Part shown: in pieces, positions 1 to 8,283 of the stretch
Layout of the letters: the number at the start of each line of letters is the position of its first letter
How positions within the stretch are numbered: position 1 is the first letter of the stretch
NCBI GenBank assembly: GCA_963735445.1
Contig: CAVTLC010000042.1
Span: 61,425-125,424 of the forward strand
Direction: 5' to 3'
Length of the DNA stretch: 64,000 nucleotides
Source of the DNA: AP-15 sp963735445
GTDB lineage: Bacteria > Pseudomonadota > Alphaproteobacteria > ATCC43930 > CGMCC-115725
The notes under the pieces: generated by a model
The model's input: the letters and a program-made list of their open reading frames with translations, nothing else
Told to the model about the DNA's origin: nothing
Database searches by the model: none
Made by a program: the position numbers and the translations under genes

Positions 1-648
1 CTGCCCTGCAACTGAGCTGAGCAAGTCTTCGACCTCTTCGCGCTGCGGCGGGGTCATCTTGGTTTCGGTCAGGATGTTCGCAGCGGATTTGTACTTGCCA
101 CGGTGGTCGAATTCGGGTGCGACACCGATTTTGTCGAGCGTGCCTTTGAAAAAGGTGGCCTCGGAATAGAGCCCCGTCAGGCCGAGGCTGCCCATCGGCT
201 GCAACCAGATCTCGTCAAAGGCGGTTGCCAAATAATAGGGACGGGTTCCGGCGCCGAACTCGCCAAAACTGTCGGCAAAGGCGATGGCGAACTTGCCCTT
301 GGCCCGGAAGGCGGCGATGGCGTCGCGCACCTGCTGCGCGTCGGCAAGCGGGATTTGGTCATCGCCAAGGCGAGCGAGGATGCCCTTGACGCGGGAATCG
401 GTTCCGCCCGCTTCCAGCGCGTCGAGGAAATCGCGCAATCTCGGCTTTTCGCCCAGGATCAGCCGCCGCCAGCCTTCTTGCGGAGGGCCTTCGGCGAGAC
501 CGCGGGTCAGGTCGGCGGACAAAATGATCCGCTCGGGAAGCTGTGGCTTACCCGGCTCCAGCCGGGCGACAACGACAGCGATGGCGACTATACCGAGAAG
601 GGCTAGAAACCCGAGCGTTGCAAGAAAGCCGACCAGAAAGCGGCGCAT
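1..648 (-). CDS. sppA: Signal peptide peptidase SppA (protease IV type), N-terminal part
   Basis: The frame is open from an ATG at 648 to the window edge, giving 216 residues of an incomplete protein. It starts with a short basic stretch (MRRF) and one hydrophobic segment (residues about 4-28), as expected for an inner-membrane-anchored SppA. It then shows the N-terminal S49 features: a region on controlling a 'GIL' strand, AIAAFRAKGKFAIAFADSF, YYLATAFDEIWLQP and GLYSEATFFKGTLDKIGV, followed by EFDHRGKYKSAANILTE. SppA degrades cleaved signal peptides in the membrane. The catalytic Lys lies in the GKYKSAAN region of the N-terminal domain, but the catalytic Ser domain lies outside the window. 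The start is 3 bases downstream of the aroC stop, so the two are probably co-transcribed. Confidence 0.85.
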   Translation of the reverse strand, partial: MRRFLVGFLATLGFLALLGIVAIAVVVARLEPGKPQLPERIILSADLTRGLAEGPPQEGWRRLILGEKPRLRDFLDALEAGGTDSRVKGILARLGDDQIPLADAQQVRDAIAAFRAKGKFAIAFADSFGEFGAGTRPYYLATAFDEIWLQPMGSLGLTGLYSEATFFKGTLDKIGVAPEFDHRGKYKSAANILTETKMTPPQREEVEDLLSSVAGQ

Positions 649-651
649 TGC

Positions 652-1728
652 TCAGAGTTCACCGCCGATGGCGCGATGGCGCAGCAGATGATCGGCCAGC
701 ACGCAGGCGACCATTGCCTCGCCGACCGGCACCGCGCGGATGCCGACGCAGGGATCGTGGCGGCCATGGGTCGCGATCTCGACCTCGTTGCCATCGGTGT
801 CGACGGTGCGCATCGGCGTCAGGATCGAACTGGTCGGCTTGACCGCAAAACGGACGACGATGTCCTGCCCGGTCGAGATCCCGCCGAGGATGCCGCCGGC
901 GTTGTTCGACAGGAAGGCGACCTGTCCCTCAGCCATCCGCATTTCGTCGGCGTTGTCCTCGCCGCGCAGTGCCGCCGCGCCAAACCCGGCGCCGATCTCG
1001 ACGCCTTTGACCGCATTTATTGTCATCAACCCGCGGGCAAGATCGCCATCGAGCTTGTCATAGATCGGCTCGCCGAGACCGGCCGGGACGCCTGAAGCGA
1101 CGATTTCGATCACCGCACCCGCCGATGAACCGGCTTTGCGGACGCCATCGAGATAATCCGCCCAGTAGAGCGCCATGGCGGCATCAGGGCACCAGAACGG
1201 ATTTTCTTCGACCGCCCGCCAGTCCCAGGCGCTGCGGTCGATCGCATGCGGGCCGATTTGCACCAGCGCGCCGCGGATCGTCACGGCGGGACCGAGGATC
1301 ACCCGGGCGACGGCGCCCGCGGCGACCCGCGAGGCGGTCTCGCGCGCCGAGGCGCGGCCACCCCCGCGATAGTCGCGAACGCCGTACTTTTTCCAGTAGG
1401 TGTAGTCGGCATGGCCGGGGCGAAAGCGATCGGCGATGTTGCGGTAATCTTTGGAGCGCTGGTCGGTGTTTTCGATCAGCAACTGGATCGGGGTGCCGGT
1501 TGTCACTCCGTCGAAGACGCCGCTCAGGATGCGGACGAGGTCTTCTTCGCGCCGCTGCGTCGTAAAGCGCGATTGTCCGGGTTTGCGCTTGTCGAGCCAG
1601 CGCTGGATGTCAGGCTCGGCGAGCGGCAGGCGCGGTGGAACACCGTCGATGACGACGCCGATCGCGGGGCCGTGGCTTTCGCCCCAGGTCGTGAACCGGA
1701 ACAGGGTTCCAAAAGAATTGCCCGCCAT
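652..1728 (-). CDS. aroC: Chorismate synthase
   Basis: 358 residues, the normal length for AroC. It converts 5-enolpyruvylshikimate-3-phosphate to chorismate using reduced FMN, the last step of the shikimate pathway, in the cytosol. The family signatures are all visible: GNSFGTLFRFTTWGESHG at the N-terminus, KRKPGQSRFTTQRREEDLV, the DYRGGGRASARETASRVAAG block near residues 120-140, and the C-terminal RHDPCVGIRAVPVGEAMVA block with the conserved histidine-containing signature. The gene sits downstream of fabI on the same strand with a 28-base gap and just ahead of sppA, so it is probably part of one transcript. Nothing looks unusual. Confidence 0.97.
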   Translation of the reverse strand: MAGNSFGTLFRFTTWGESHGPAIGVVIDGVPPRLPLAEPDIQRWLDKRKPGQSRFTTQRREEDLVRILSGVFDGVTTGTPIQLLIENTDQRSKDYRNIADRFRPGHADYTYWKKYGVRDYRGGGRASARETASRVAAGAVARVILGPAVTIRGALVQIGPHAIDRSAWDWRAVEENPFWCPDAAMALYWADYLDGVRKAGSSAGAVIEIVASGVPAGLGEPIYDKLDGDLARGLMTINAVKGVEIGAGFGAAALRGEDNADEMRMAEGQVAFLSNNAGGILGGISTGQDIVVRFAVKPTSSILTPMRTVDTDGNEVEIATHGRHDPCVGIRAVPVGEAMVACVLADHLLRHRAIGGEL

Positions 1729-1756
1729 GTCTGCTGCGCCCGATTGCCCGAAATCC

Positions 1757-2563
1757 TCACACGACTGAGATATCGGGGGCGTCGACCGCCTTCATGCCGA
1801 CCACGTGATAGCCGCAATCGATATGATGCACCTCGCCGCTGACCCCGGCCGACAAATCGCTCAGCAAATAGAGCGCGCCGCCGCCGACATCCTCGATCGT
1901 GACGTTGCGTTTCAGAGGTGAGTTCAACTGGTTCCATTTCAGGATGTAGCGGAAATCACCGATGCCGGAAGCAGCCAAGGTTTTGATCGGTCCGGCTGAG
2001 ATCGCATTGACACGGATATTGTCGCCGCCGAGATCGACCGCCAGATAACGCACGCTCGCCTCGAGCGCCGCCTTGGCGACGCCCATCACGTTGTAGTGCG
2101 GCATCACCCGTTCGGCGCCCGAATAGGTCAGGGTCAACAGGCTGCCGCCCTCGGTCATCAGCGGCGCCGCCCGGCGGCAGACCTCGGTGAAGGAGTAGCA
2201 GGAAATCTCCAGGGTGCGCAGAAAGTTGGATCGGGTCGTCTGCAGGTATTTTCCCTTCAACTCGTCCTTATCGGAGAAGGCGATTGCGTGAACCAGGAAG
2301 TCGAGCCGGCCCCACTGCCGCGCCACCGCCGCAAACAGCGAATCGAGGCTTTCATCCGACGCGACATCGGCCTCGAGAACAAAGTCACTGTCGACGCTTT
2401 GCGCCAGTGGCCGCACCCGCTTGCCAAGCGCCTCGCCCTGATAGGTAAATGCCAGTGCCGCGCCATGTTCGTGCAGCGTCTTGGCAATTCCCCAAGCGAT
2501 CGAACGCTCGTTTGCGACGCCCATAATCAGACCGCGTTTTCCCGCCATGAGCGGCATTGTCAT
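1757..2563 (-). CDS. fabI: Enoyl-[acyl-carrier-protein] reductase (NADH) FabI
   Basis: FabI reduces trans-2-enoyl-ACP in the last step of each fatty acid elongation cycle. The sequence opens with LMAGKRGLIMGVANERSIAW, the atypical nucleotide-binding loop of FabI. It carries the catalytic Tyr-(x)6-Lys pattern in SGAERVMPHYNVMGVAKAAL and the typical end GEVHHIDCGYHVVGM. The open frame extends further upstream to 2746, but residues before the ATG at 2563 are unlike FabI, so I start at 2563 (GTGATGACAATG context, weak GAGAA ribosome site). A second ATG at 2557 is also possible. About 269 residues, the normal size. It is divergent from yihY and upstream of aroC. Confidence 0.95.
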   Translation of the reverse strand: MTMPLMAGKRGLIMGVANERSIAWGIAKTLHEHGAALAFTYQGEALGKRVRPLAQSVDSDFVLEADVASDESLDSLFAAVARQWGRLDFLVHAIAFSDKDELKGKYLQTTRSNFLRTLEISCYSFTEVCRRAAPLMTEGGSLLTLTYSGAERVMPHYNVMGVAKAALEASVRYLAVDLGGDNIRVNAISAGPIKTLAASGIGDFRYILKWNQLNSPLKRNVTIEDVGGGALYLLSDLSAGVSGEVHHIDCGYHVVGMKAVDAPDISVV

Positions 2564-2715
2564 CACCGTTTCTCGTATTGCGAAACATCCTGTACTAGGG
2601 TGCGGGAGGAGGCCAAGGGTTGCGTCTCCCAAATGGCGCTGGCGCCGTGGCGGCCAGGCGGATAATTGCTCGCCGTTGGCCTGTTTACCAGATAAGACGC
2701 TGTGAGGTGCGCTGA

Positions 2716-4077
2716 ATGTTGACTGAGGCGGAAAAGCGCCGAACAAGCCGACGTCACCGCGCGTTGCGCCAGGCCGGCTCCGCTGCCGGTGCGTTCACCC
2801 TCTATTCCCTGCGCCGCTTTAACGCCGATGGCTGCTTCGCTGCATCCGGCGCCCTGAGCTACGCCGCGCTTGTGTCGCTGGTGCCGCTCGCGGTCATCGG
2901 TCTCGGCACCCTTTCCGTTCTCCCGGTCTTCAGTCAGCTGCACGATCAGATTCTGGCGCTGGTCTTTAAATATTTCGTACCCTCGATCGGCGAGCAGGCG
3001 GGCTGGTGGTTTCGAGCCTTTGCCAATTCGGCAGCGCAGACAACCGCAATCGGCGTTGTCGGCATCGCCGCCACCGGGATTCTGCTGCTGGCCACGGTCG
3101 AAGACCAGCTGAACCTGATCTGGCGGGTGACCTCGCCGCGTCCGTGGGGGCAGCGGGTGCTCGCCTATTGGGCGCTGATTACGCTCGGCCCCCTCCTTGT
3201 CGGACTGAGCCTGTCATTGTCGACCTATTTCGAGATTGCTGCGCGCCGGGCGGGCTTTGGTCAGGAGGCCTTTCAGTGGCTCGAAAGCGGCTGGCTGCAC
3301 GGAGTTGCGCGAACGATCCCGGCGTTGCTCGAGTTTTCGGCGGCAACTTTGCTCTACTGGTTGATCCCGAACTGTGCGGTGCGCTGGCGCGACGCGGCCC
3401 GCGGTGCGCTGGTCGCAACAGGGGCGATCGAAATCCTCAAGATCGGGTTCGCGATCTATATCGGCGCGATGTCCTATTACCAGACCGTTTACGGCGCGCT
3501 CGCGGCGATCCCGATCTTTCTATTATGGATGTATATTTCGTGGATGGCGGTGCTGCTCGGCGCCGAGGTCGCGGCGGCATTGCCGCTGTGGCGCATCGAC
3601 GAGCGCGTCGGCAAGACCTCGGCTGGGGGCGTGCGGCTCGGGCTCAGCCTTGCCTTACTCGCGTCGCTGGTGCGGGCGCAGCGCACCGGCGCGGCGCGGA
3701 CAACTCAGGAACTTGCTGTCGAGCTCGGGGTTGCGACGACGGTTATCGACGAGCACATGGAGCCGCTTGCCACTGCGGGTTTTGTCGCCCATACGCAATC
3801 CGGAAGCTGGGTGTTGGCGTGGAATCCCGAGACGGCAACCTTGCGCGACCTATATGATGCGCTGCAATTGCCGTTTGCCGGGAGCTGGCTCGGCAACGCG
3901 TCGGCGCCATGGCAGCGGCTGATCGAGCCGGCGATCAGGCGGATCGTCAGAGCCGAGGCGGCGGCGGCGCAAATGACGATCGCCGCCCTGATTGGCGAGA
4001 CCGCCGAGGGAGCTGTCCGCCATGGCAGCCGGTCGCGTGCTGCCGAGGAATTCGCGGAGAAGATCGGATCTCGATAG
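2716..4077 (+). CDS. YihY/BrkB-family inner membrane protein
   Basis: 453 residues. The first ~290 form the YihY (old name BrkB or RNase BN) membrane domain with about six hydrophobic segments. Recognisable pieces are GALSYAALVSLVPLAVIGLG near residue 48, the ATVEDQLNLIWRV stretch and the final MYISWMAVLLGAEVAAAL helix. The C-terminal ~130 residues look like a winged-helix domain (AVELGVATTVIDEHMEPLA, then GFVAHTQSG and a strand), a common extension in this family. The function of the family is unsettled; early reports of RNase BN or of a virulence role were not upheld. The start ATG is at 2716, divergent from fabI with 152 bases between. It ends 15 bases before pdxH. Confidence 0.85.
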   Translation: MLTEAEKRRTSRRHRALRQAGSAAGAFTLYSLRRFNADGCFAASGALSYAALVSLVPLAVIGLGTLSVLPVFSQLHDQILALVFKYFVPSIGEQAGWWFRAFANSAAQTTAIGVVGIAATGILLLATVEDQLNLIWRVTSPRPWGQRVLAYWALITLGPLLVGLSLSLSTYFEIAARRAGFGQEAFQWLESGWLHGVARTIPALLEFSAATLLYWLIPNCAVRWRDAARGALVATGAIEILKIGFAIYIGAMSYYQTVYGALAAIPIFLLWMYISWMAVLLGAEVAAALPLWRIDERVGKTSAGGVRLGLSLALLASLVRAQRTGAARTTQELAVELGVATTVIDEHMEPLATAGFVAHTQSGSWVLAWNPETATLRDLYDALQLPFAGSWLGNASAPWQRLIEPAIRRIVRAEAAAAQMTIAALIGETAEGAVRHGSRSRAAEEFAEKIGSR

Positions 4078-4092
4078 GGGCGGGTTTAGCTG

Positions 4093-4680
4093 ATGGACGA
4101 AATCACCGAAACCGAACCGTTTGCCCCATTCGAGCGCTGGTTTGCCGAAGCCTCGGCGCGCGAGGTGGATCCCACTGCGATGACCGTCGCGACCGCGACC
4201 CCGAACGGGGTCCCCTCGGCACGCGCCGTCCTGCTAAAGGGCTTCGATCAACGCGGCTTCGTGTTCTATACCAATCTTGAAAGCCGAAAATCAAAAGAGC
4301 TGGCCCATAACCCGCGTGCCGCACTATGCTTTTTCTGGCCGTTGCTGCGGCGGCAGGTGAGGGTCGAGGGCACCGTCGAGCCGGTGTCGGCCGCGGAAGC
4401 CGATGCCTATTTTGGCAGCCGCGCGCGCGAGAGCCGGATCGGCGCTTGGGCATCCGACCAATCGCGGCCGCTCCCTAACCGGGCCACGCTCGAACAGCGG
4501 GTCGAGGCGGTGGCTCGGCGGTTTGCCGATGCCGAGGTGCCGAGGCCGCCCTTTTGGTCGGGCTTTCGGGTGGCGGCGCAACGGATCGAGTTCTGGCAGG
4601 AGCGTCCCTCGCGCCTGCATGACCGCTGGTTGTTTGTTCGCGAGGGCGATGAATGGCGACGGGAGCGGCTTTTCCCCTGA
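4093..4680 (+). CDS. pdxH: Pyridoxamine 5'-phosphate oxidase
   Basis: 195 residues. The enzyme oxidises pyridoxine or pyridoxamine 5'-phosphate to pyridoxal 5'-phosphate with FMN and O2, in the B6 salvage and synthesis route. Visible family features are MTVATATPNGVPSARAVLLK, GFVFYTNLESRKSKEL (phosphate/FMN binding), LRRQVRVEGTVEPV, the ASDQSRPL block, and the C-terminal PERIEFWQ-like stretch VAAQRIEFWQ followed by RLHDR and WRRERLFP. It starts 15 bases after yihY and its last 28 bases overlap the following CDF gene, so the genes are probably translated from one message. Confidence 0.96.
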   Translation: MDEITETEPFAPFERWFAEASAREVDPTAMTVATATPNGVPSARAVLLKGFDQRGFVFYTNLESRKSKELAHNPRAALCFFWPLLRRQVRVEGTVEPVSAAEADAYFGSRARESRIGAWASDQSRPLPNRATLEQRVEAVARRFADAEVPRPPFWSGFRVAAQRIEFWQERPSRLHDRWLFVREGDEWRRERLFP

Positions 4681-5597
4681 TCTACGGCCCGGAAGCCGAC
4701 CGGCTGCGGCGGCGGGCAACCTATGCCTCGGTAGCGGTTGCCGCGTTGCTGATCGCGGTCAAGTTCGGGGCGTGGCTTGAGACCGGGTCGGTCGCGCTGT
4801 TGTCGAGCGTTATCAACTCGCTGCTCGACGCGGCGGCGGCAGTCATTAATCTGATAGCGGTGCGCCACGCCCTGACGCCGGCCGATCGCGAGCATCGCTT
4901 TGGCCACGGCAAGGCGGAACCGCTGGCCGTTCTCGGGCAGTCGGCCTTTATCACCGGCAGCGCCTTGCTATTGCTGGCCGAAGCCGTGCGCCGATTGATC
5001 GACCCACTTCCCATCCACAACCCGCCGCTCGGCATCGTGGTCATGGTCTTCTCGATCATCGTGACCGTGGCGCTCGTGCTCTATCAGCGGCATGTCGTGC
5101 GTTGTACCGGCTCGATCGCGATCAGCGCCGACGAACTGCACTATCGCAGCGACGTGGTTCTGAACCTCGGCGTCATCGCCGCCCTGGTTCTTAGCGCGCT
5201 GTTCGGACTCCGCATTCTCGACCCGTTGTTCGGCGCAGCGATCGGCATCTGGATTATCTGGTCGGCGACAGGGCTGGCGCGGCTTTCGCTGGTGCAGCTG
5301 ATGGATGAGGAGTTGCCCGATGACGAGCGCGAAAAGATCCGCGGAATTGCCCAGTCTCATCCCGAGGTAACTGCGGCGCACGATCTGCGAACCCGGGTCG
5401 CGGGACCAACTGCCTTTATTCAGATCCACATCGAAATGGACGGTGCGATGAGCCTGATCCGAGCGCATGAAGTTTCGGACGAGGTCGAGGCGAGGCTGCG
5501 CGCCGCCTACCCCAACGCCGAGATCATCATTCACCAGGACCCGGAGGGAATCGAAGAGCCGCGCTCGAACTTTCCGCGGCGGGTCGCGGCGCGATGA
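4653..5597 (+). CDS. Cation diffusion facilitator (FieF-like metal exporter)
   Basis: 314 residues with about six membrane segments and a soluble C-terminal domain, as in FieF/YiiP, a proton-coupled exporter of Zn2+, Fe2+ and similar ions. Close resemblance to E. coli FieF is seen in HRFGHGKAEPLAVLGQSAFI, ADELHYRSDVVLN and AHDLRTRVAGPTAFIQIH. In FieF the transport site is Asp45, Asp49, His153 and Asp157. Here the corresponding residues are Asn55, Asp59, His163 and Asp167: the first Asp is replaced (INSLLD instead of VDSLVD; codon AAC at the site). The start ATG at 4653 lies inside the end of pdxH, and the stop overlaps the SDR start as ATGA (5594-5597). Confidence 0.92.
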   Translation: MATGAAFPLIYGPEADRLRRRATYASVAVAALLIAVKFGAWLETGSVALLSSVINSLLDAAAAVINLIAVRHALTPADREHRFGHGKAEPLAVLGQSAFITGSALLLLAEAVRRLIDPLPIHNPPLGIVVMVFSIIVTVALVLYQRHVVRCTGSIAISADELHYRSDVVLNLGVIAALVLSALFGLRILDPLFGAAIGIWIIWSATGLARLSLVQLMDEELPDDEREKIRGIAQSHPEVTAAHDLRTRVAGPTAFIQIHIEMDGAMSLIRAHEVSDEVEARLRAAYPNAEIIIHQDPEGIEEPRSNFPRRVAAR

Positions 5598-6331
5598 ACG
5601 GCGAACGCAAGGTTCTGCTGCTAACCGGCGCCAGCCGCGGCATCGGACACGCCACGGTCCAGCGCTTCAGCGACGCCGGATGGCGCATCATCACCTGCTC
5701 GCGCGACGTCGTGCCGCCGGAATGCAAGCGCGACCCAAACTGGAGCCACCACATCACCGCTGATCTCGGCGACCCCGCGGATCTCGACCATTTTGTCGCC
5801 GAGGCCAAGGACCACATCGATGGCCCGCTGCACGCGCTGGTCAACAATGCCGGAGTCTCACCAAAATCGCCGACCAAGGAGCGCCTCGGTACGCTCAACG
5901 GCGACCTCGAAGATTGGCACCGGGTGTTTCACCTGAACTTCTTTGTGCCATTGACCCTGTCGCGCGCGTTTGCGCCGGCATTGGCGCGCGGCAAGGGAGC
6001 GATCGTCAACATCACCTCGATCGCCGGGCATATGGTGCATCCCTTCGCCGGTTCGGCTTATGCGACCTCGAAAGCGGCATTGTCGGCCCTGACGCGCGAG
6101 ATGGCGGCGGATTTCGCCAAGATCGGTGTGCGCGTCAACGCCGTTGCGCCGGGTGAGATCGAGACCGCGATGCTGTCGCCCGAAACCGCCGTGCTGTTGC
6201 CCCGCATTCCGTTGCACCGGCTCGGAATGCCGTCGGACGTCGCAGGCACCATATTTTTTCTGTGCAGCGACGACGCCGCCTATGTCACCGGCACCGAAAT
6301 CTCGGTCAACGGCGGCCAGCACATTTATTGA
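5594..6331 (+). CDS. Short-chain dehydrogenase/reductase (SDR)
   Basis: 245 residues, a classical SDR. It has the cofactor loop TGASRGIG at residues ~11-18, NNAG near residue 85, a catalytic Ser in NITSIAG and the YATSK motif (YxxxK), and ends with GTEISVNGGQHIY. The Arg after SRGIG-type loop and CSRD at the end of the second strand suggest NADP(H), though this is not certain. The substrate is not evident. The start overlaps the stop of the CDF gene (ATGA), so it ends the yihY-pdxH-CDF-SDR run. The last ~40 bases of this gene recur twice, in degenerate form, at 8180-8269. Confidence 0.9.
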   Translation: MNGERKVLLLTGASRGIGHATVQRFSDAGWRIITCSRDVVPPECKRDPNWSHHITADLGDPADLDHFVAEAKDHIDGPLHALVNNAGVSPKSPTKERLGTLNGDLEDWHRVFHLNFFVPLTLSRAFAPALARGKGAIVNITSIAGHMVHPFAGSAYATSKAALSALTREMAADFAKIGVRVNAVAPGEIETAMLSPETAVLLPRIPLHRLGMPSDVAGTIFFLCSDDAAYVTGTEISVNGGQHIY

Positions 6332-6332
6332 G
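6292..6332 (+). repeat. SDR 3'-end repeat, copy 1 (intact, inside the SDR gene)
   Basis: This stretch encodes the last residues of the SDR (EISVNGGQHIY and stop). It matches two downstream segments: 8180-8213 differs at about 4 of 34 positions and 8231-8269 at a few positions. This copy is the coding one; the other two lie outside any gene. Confidence 0.75.
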
Positions 6333-6411
6333 ACATCAGCGAAAAGCGATTCGACGAAAATCGCGTGCTGACCCAATTTTGCGGTGGGTGACTGAAATCA
6401 GGGAGCAGCCT

Positions 6412-8166
6412 ATGGAACGAAACCATCGTAACGTTGTCCGTCACACAGCGTTGCAATCCTTAATCGTTATTATAAGCCTTACCGCATTTGCCCCCGCGGG
6501 CGCCGACCGTGACGCAACTCAAGCGTCCTTATTGAGTACGGGCGCGTTATGCTCGTCGCAACCCAACAGCAAGGTGCCGGGGACTGTGGCTGAATGGGCT
6601 GAGGGTGCTCAGTTGTTTACCGACCTTGGCAGCTTCCATCGCGCCGTGACCATCGCCTCCCCGTCCGCACAGGCCTATTTCGACCAGGGCATGCGCTTTC
6701 TATGGGCCTTTAATCATGACGAAGCAACGCGCTCATTCGCTCGGGCTGCGCAAGAAGATCCACACTGCGCGATGTGCTATTGGGGTGTCGCGCTGACAGT
6801 CGGGCCAAATTACAACCTGCCGATGATGGCCGAGCCGCGCGCCAAGGTCGCGTGGGAGGCATCGCAACTGGCAGAACAGAATGCCGTATCGGCGAGCCCC
6901 GTCGAACAGGCCTTGATTGTGGCTCTGTCGAAGCGATACCAGGGACCGCAACCACTTGATCCTTCCAATGAGGTACCGGTGCTTGCGGCATATGCCGAAG
7001 CAATGAAGGTTGTGGCAGGAAAATTCCCTGAAGACGCCGACGTCCAGACGCTGACCGCCGAGGCGATGATGAACACCAACGCCTGGAAGCTTTGGGCGCT
7101 TGATGGCACTCCGGCGTCAGGAACGGAAGCCATTGTCGCCCGCCTTGAAGCTGTGCTTGTAAAAAGCCCCGACCATCCGGGAGCGAACCACTATTACATC
7201 CATGCAATCGAGGCCTCGCCGCATCCCGAAAAGGCGGTGCCTCAGGCTGAGCGCTTGCGGGGTATGATGCCGGCTGCAGGACATCTGGAGCACATGCCGG
7301 CTCACATCATGCAGCGCGTCGGTCGCTATGGCGACGCTGCCGAGGCAAACCGAAGGGGTGCAGCCGCCGATCTCGCGTATCTCACAAAGACGAGGGCACC
7401 CGATTACTATCCGACGATGTATTTGTCTCACAATTATCAATTCTTGGCGTTTTCGACGGCCATGCAAGGTCGCAAAGCAGACACGATCGATGCTGCTCGA
7501 AAGTCCAGCGCCGTTGTTTCGGACGATATATTGGTGACTATGCCTGGGCTCGATTGGCCGGTTTCGGAGCTCTACACCGGCATGGTGTGGTTTGGGTTGT
7601 GGGATGATATTCTCGCGGAGCCGGCCCCTGACCCAAAGCTTCACGCGTTGACTGGAGGCTATTTATTCGCCCGCGCGATGGCGTTGGCGGCGAAGGGCCG
7701 TGTCGCTGATGCCGAATCAGAGCTAGCCGCGTTGCAGAAGCTGTCGGACTCTGCTGGCCGGGACGACGCTGCTGGTTACAATACGGCTAAGGACGTGTTC
7801 GCGGTCGCCATTCTTGTGGCGAGAGCGCGCATCGCCGCCGCACAGGGGGCTGATATCGAACCGATAACACTCTTGCGGCAAGCGGTCGCGGCTGAAGACA
7901 AGCTCGCCTATGACGAGCCCGCGGACTGGTTCATGCCCGTCAGACATTTGCTCGGTGCGGCGCTGTTGAAAGCGGGTCAGGCGAGCGAGGCCGAGACCAT
8001 TTACCGCGAGGATCTGCAGCGCTACCCCAACAATGGCTGGGCGTTATATGGGCTCGCTCAATCCCTGAGAGCTCAAGCTCGCTCCGAAGAGGCAACTGCA
8101 GTGCAGGTCCAGTTTAACAGGGCGTGGAAGGATGCGGATGTTACGATAACGGCATCAGCATTTTAG
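6412..8166 (+). CDS. Exported tetratricopeptide-repeat protein
   Basis: 584 residues from the ATG at 6412, which is preceded by a good ribosome site (CAGGGAGCAGCCT). The open frame runs upstream to 6262, into the SDR gene, but that part is only a shadow. A hydrophobic segment near residues 13-30 ending in AFAPAGA is a probable signal peptide. The body is TPR-like: FDQGMRFLWAFNHDEATRSF, AAQEDPHCAMCYWGVALT, HYYIHAIEASPHPEKAV and, near the end, ASEAETIYREDLQRYPNNGW and ALYGLAQSLRAQ. Similar proteins are often annotated only as TPR proteins; no catalytic function can be read. It is flanked on the 3' side by two remnants of the preceding SDR gene, a sign that it was inserted there. Confidence 0.85.
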   Translation: MERNHRNVVRHTALQSLIVIISLTAFAPAGADRDATQASLLSTGALCSSQPNSKVPGTVAEWAEGAQLFTDLGSFHRAVTIASPSAQAYFDQGMRFLWAFNHDEATRSFARAAQEDPHCAMCYWGVALTVGPNYNLPMMAEPRAKVAWEASQLAEQNAVSASPVEQALIVALSKRYQGPQPLDPSNEVPVLAAYAEAMKVVAGKFPEDADVQTLTAEAMMNTNAWKLWALDGTPASGTEAIVARLEAVLVKSPDHPGANHYYIHAIEASPHPEKAVPQAERLRGMMPAAGHLEHMPAHIMQRVGRYGDAAEANRRGAAADLAYLTKTRAPDYYPTMYLSHNYQFLAFSTAMQGRKADTIDAARKSSAVVSDDILVTMPGLDWPVSELYTGMVWFGLWDDILAEPAPDPKLHALTGGYLFARAMALAAKGRVADAESELAALQKLSDSAGRDDAAGYNTAKDVFAVAILVARARIAAAQGADIEPITLLRQAVAAEDKLAYDEPADWFMPVRHLLGAALLKAGQASEAETIYREDLQRYPNNGWALYGLAQSLRAQARSEEATAVQVQFNRAWKDADVTITASAF

Positions 8167-8179
8167 GTTCGGCTCACGG

Positions 8180-8269
8180 ACCTCGGTCAACGACGGCCAA
8201 CACACTTATTGAGTCGACAAGTTTACTAGCAACGAAATCTCGGTCGATGGCGGCCAGCACATCTACTAG
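8180..8269 (+). repeat. Two degenerate copies of the SDR 3' end
   Basis: 8180-8213 and 8231-8269 each resemble the last ~35-40 bases of the SDR gene at 6292-6332, including its stop codon. The second copy would read NEISVDGGQHIY-stop. Neither is part of an open gene. They lie between the TPR gene and the end of the convergent di-haem oxidoreductase gene. Confidence 0.75.
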
Positions 8270-8283
8270 CCGCGATCTGCAAA

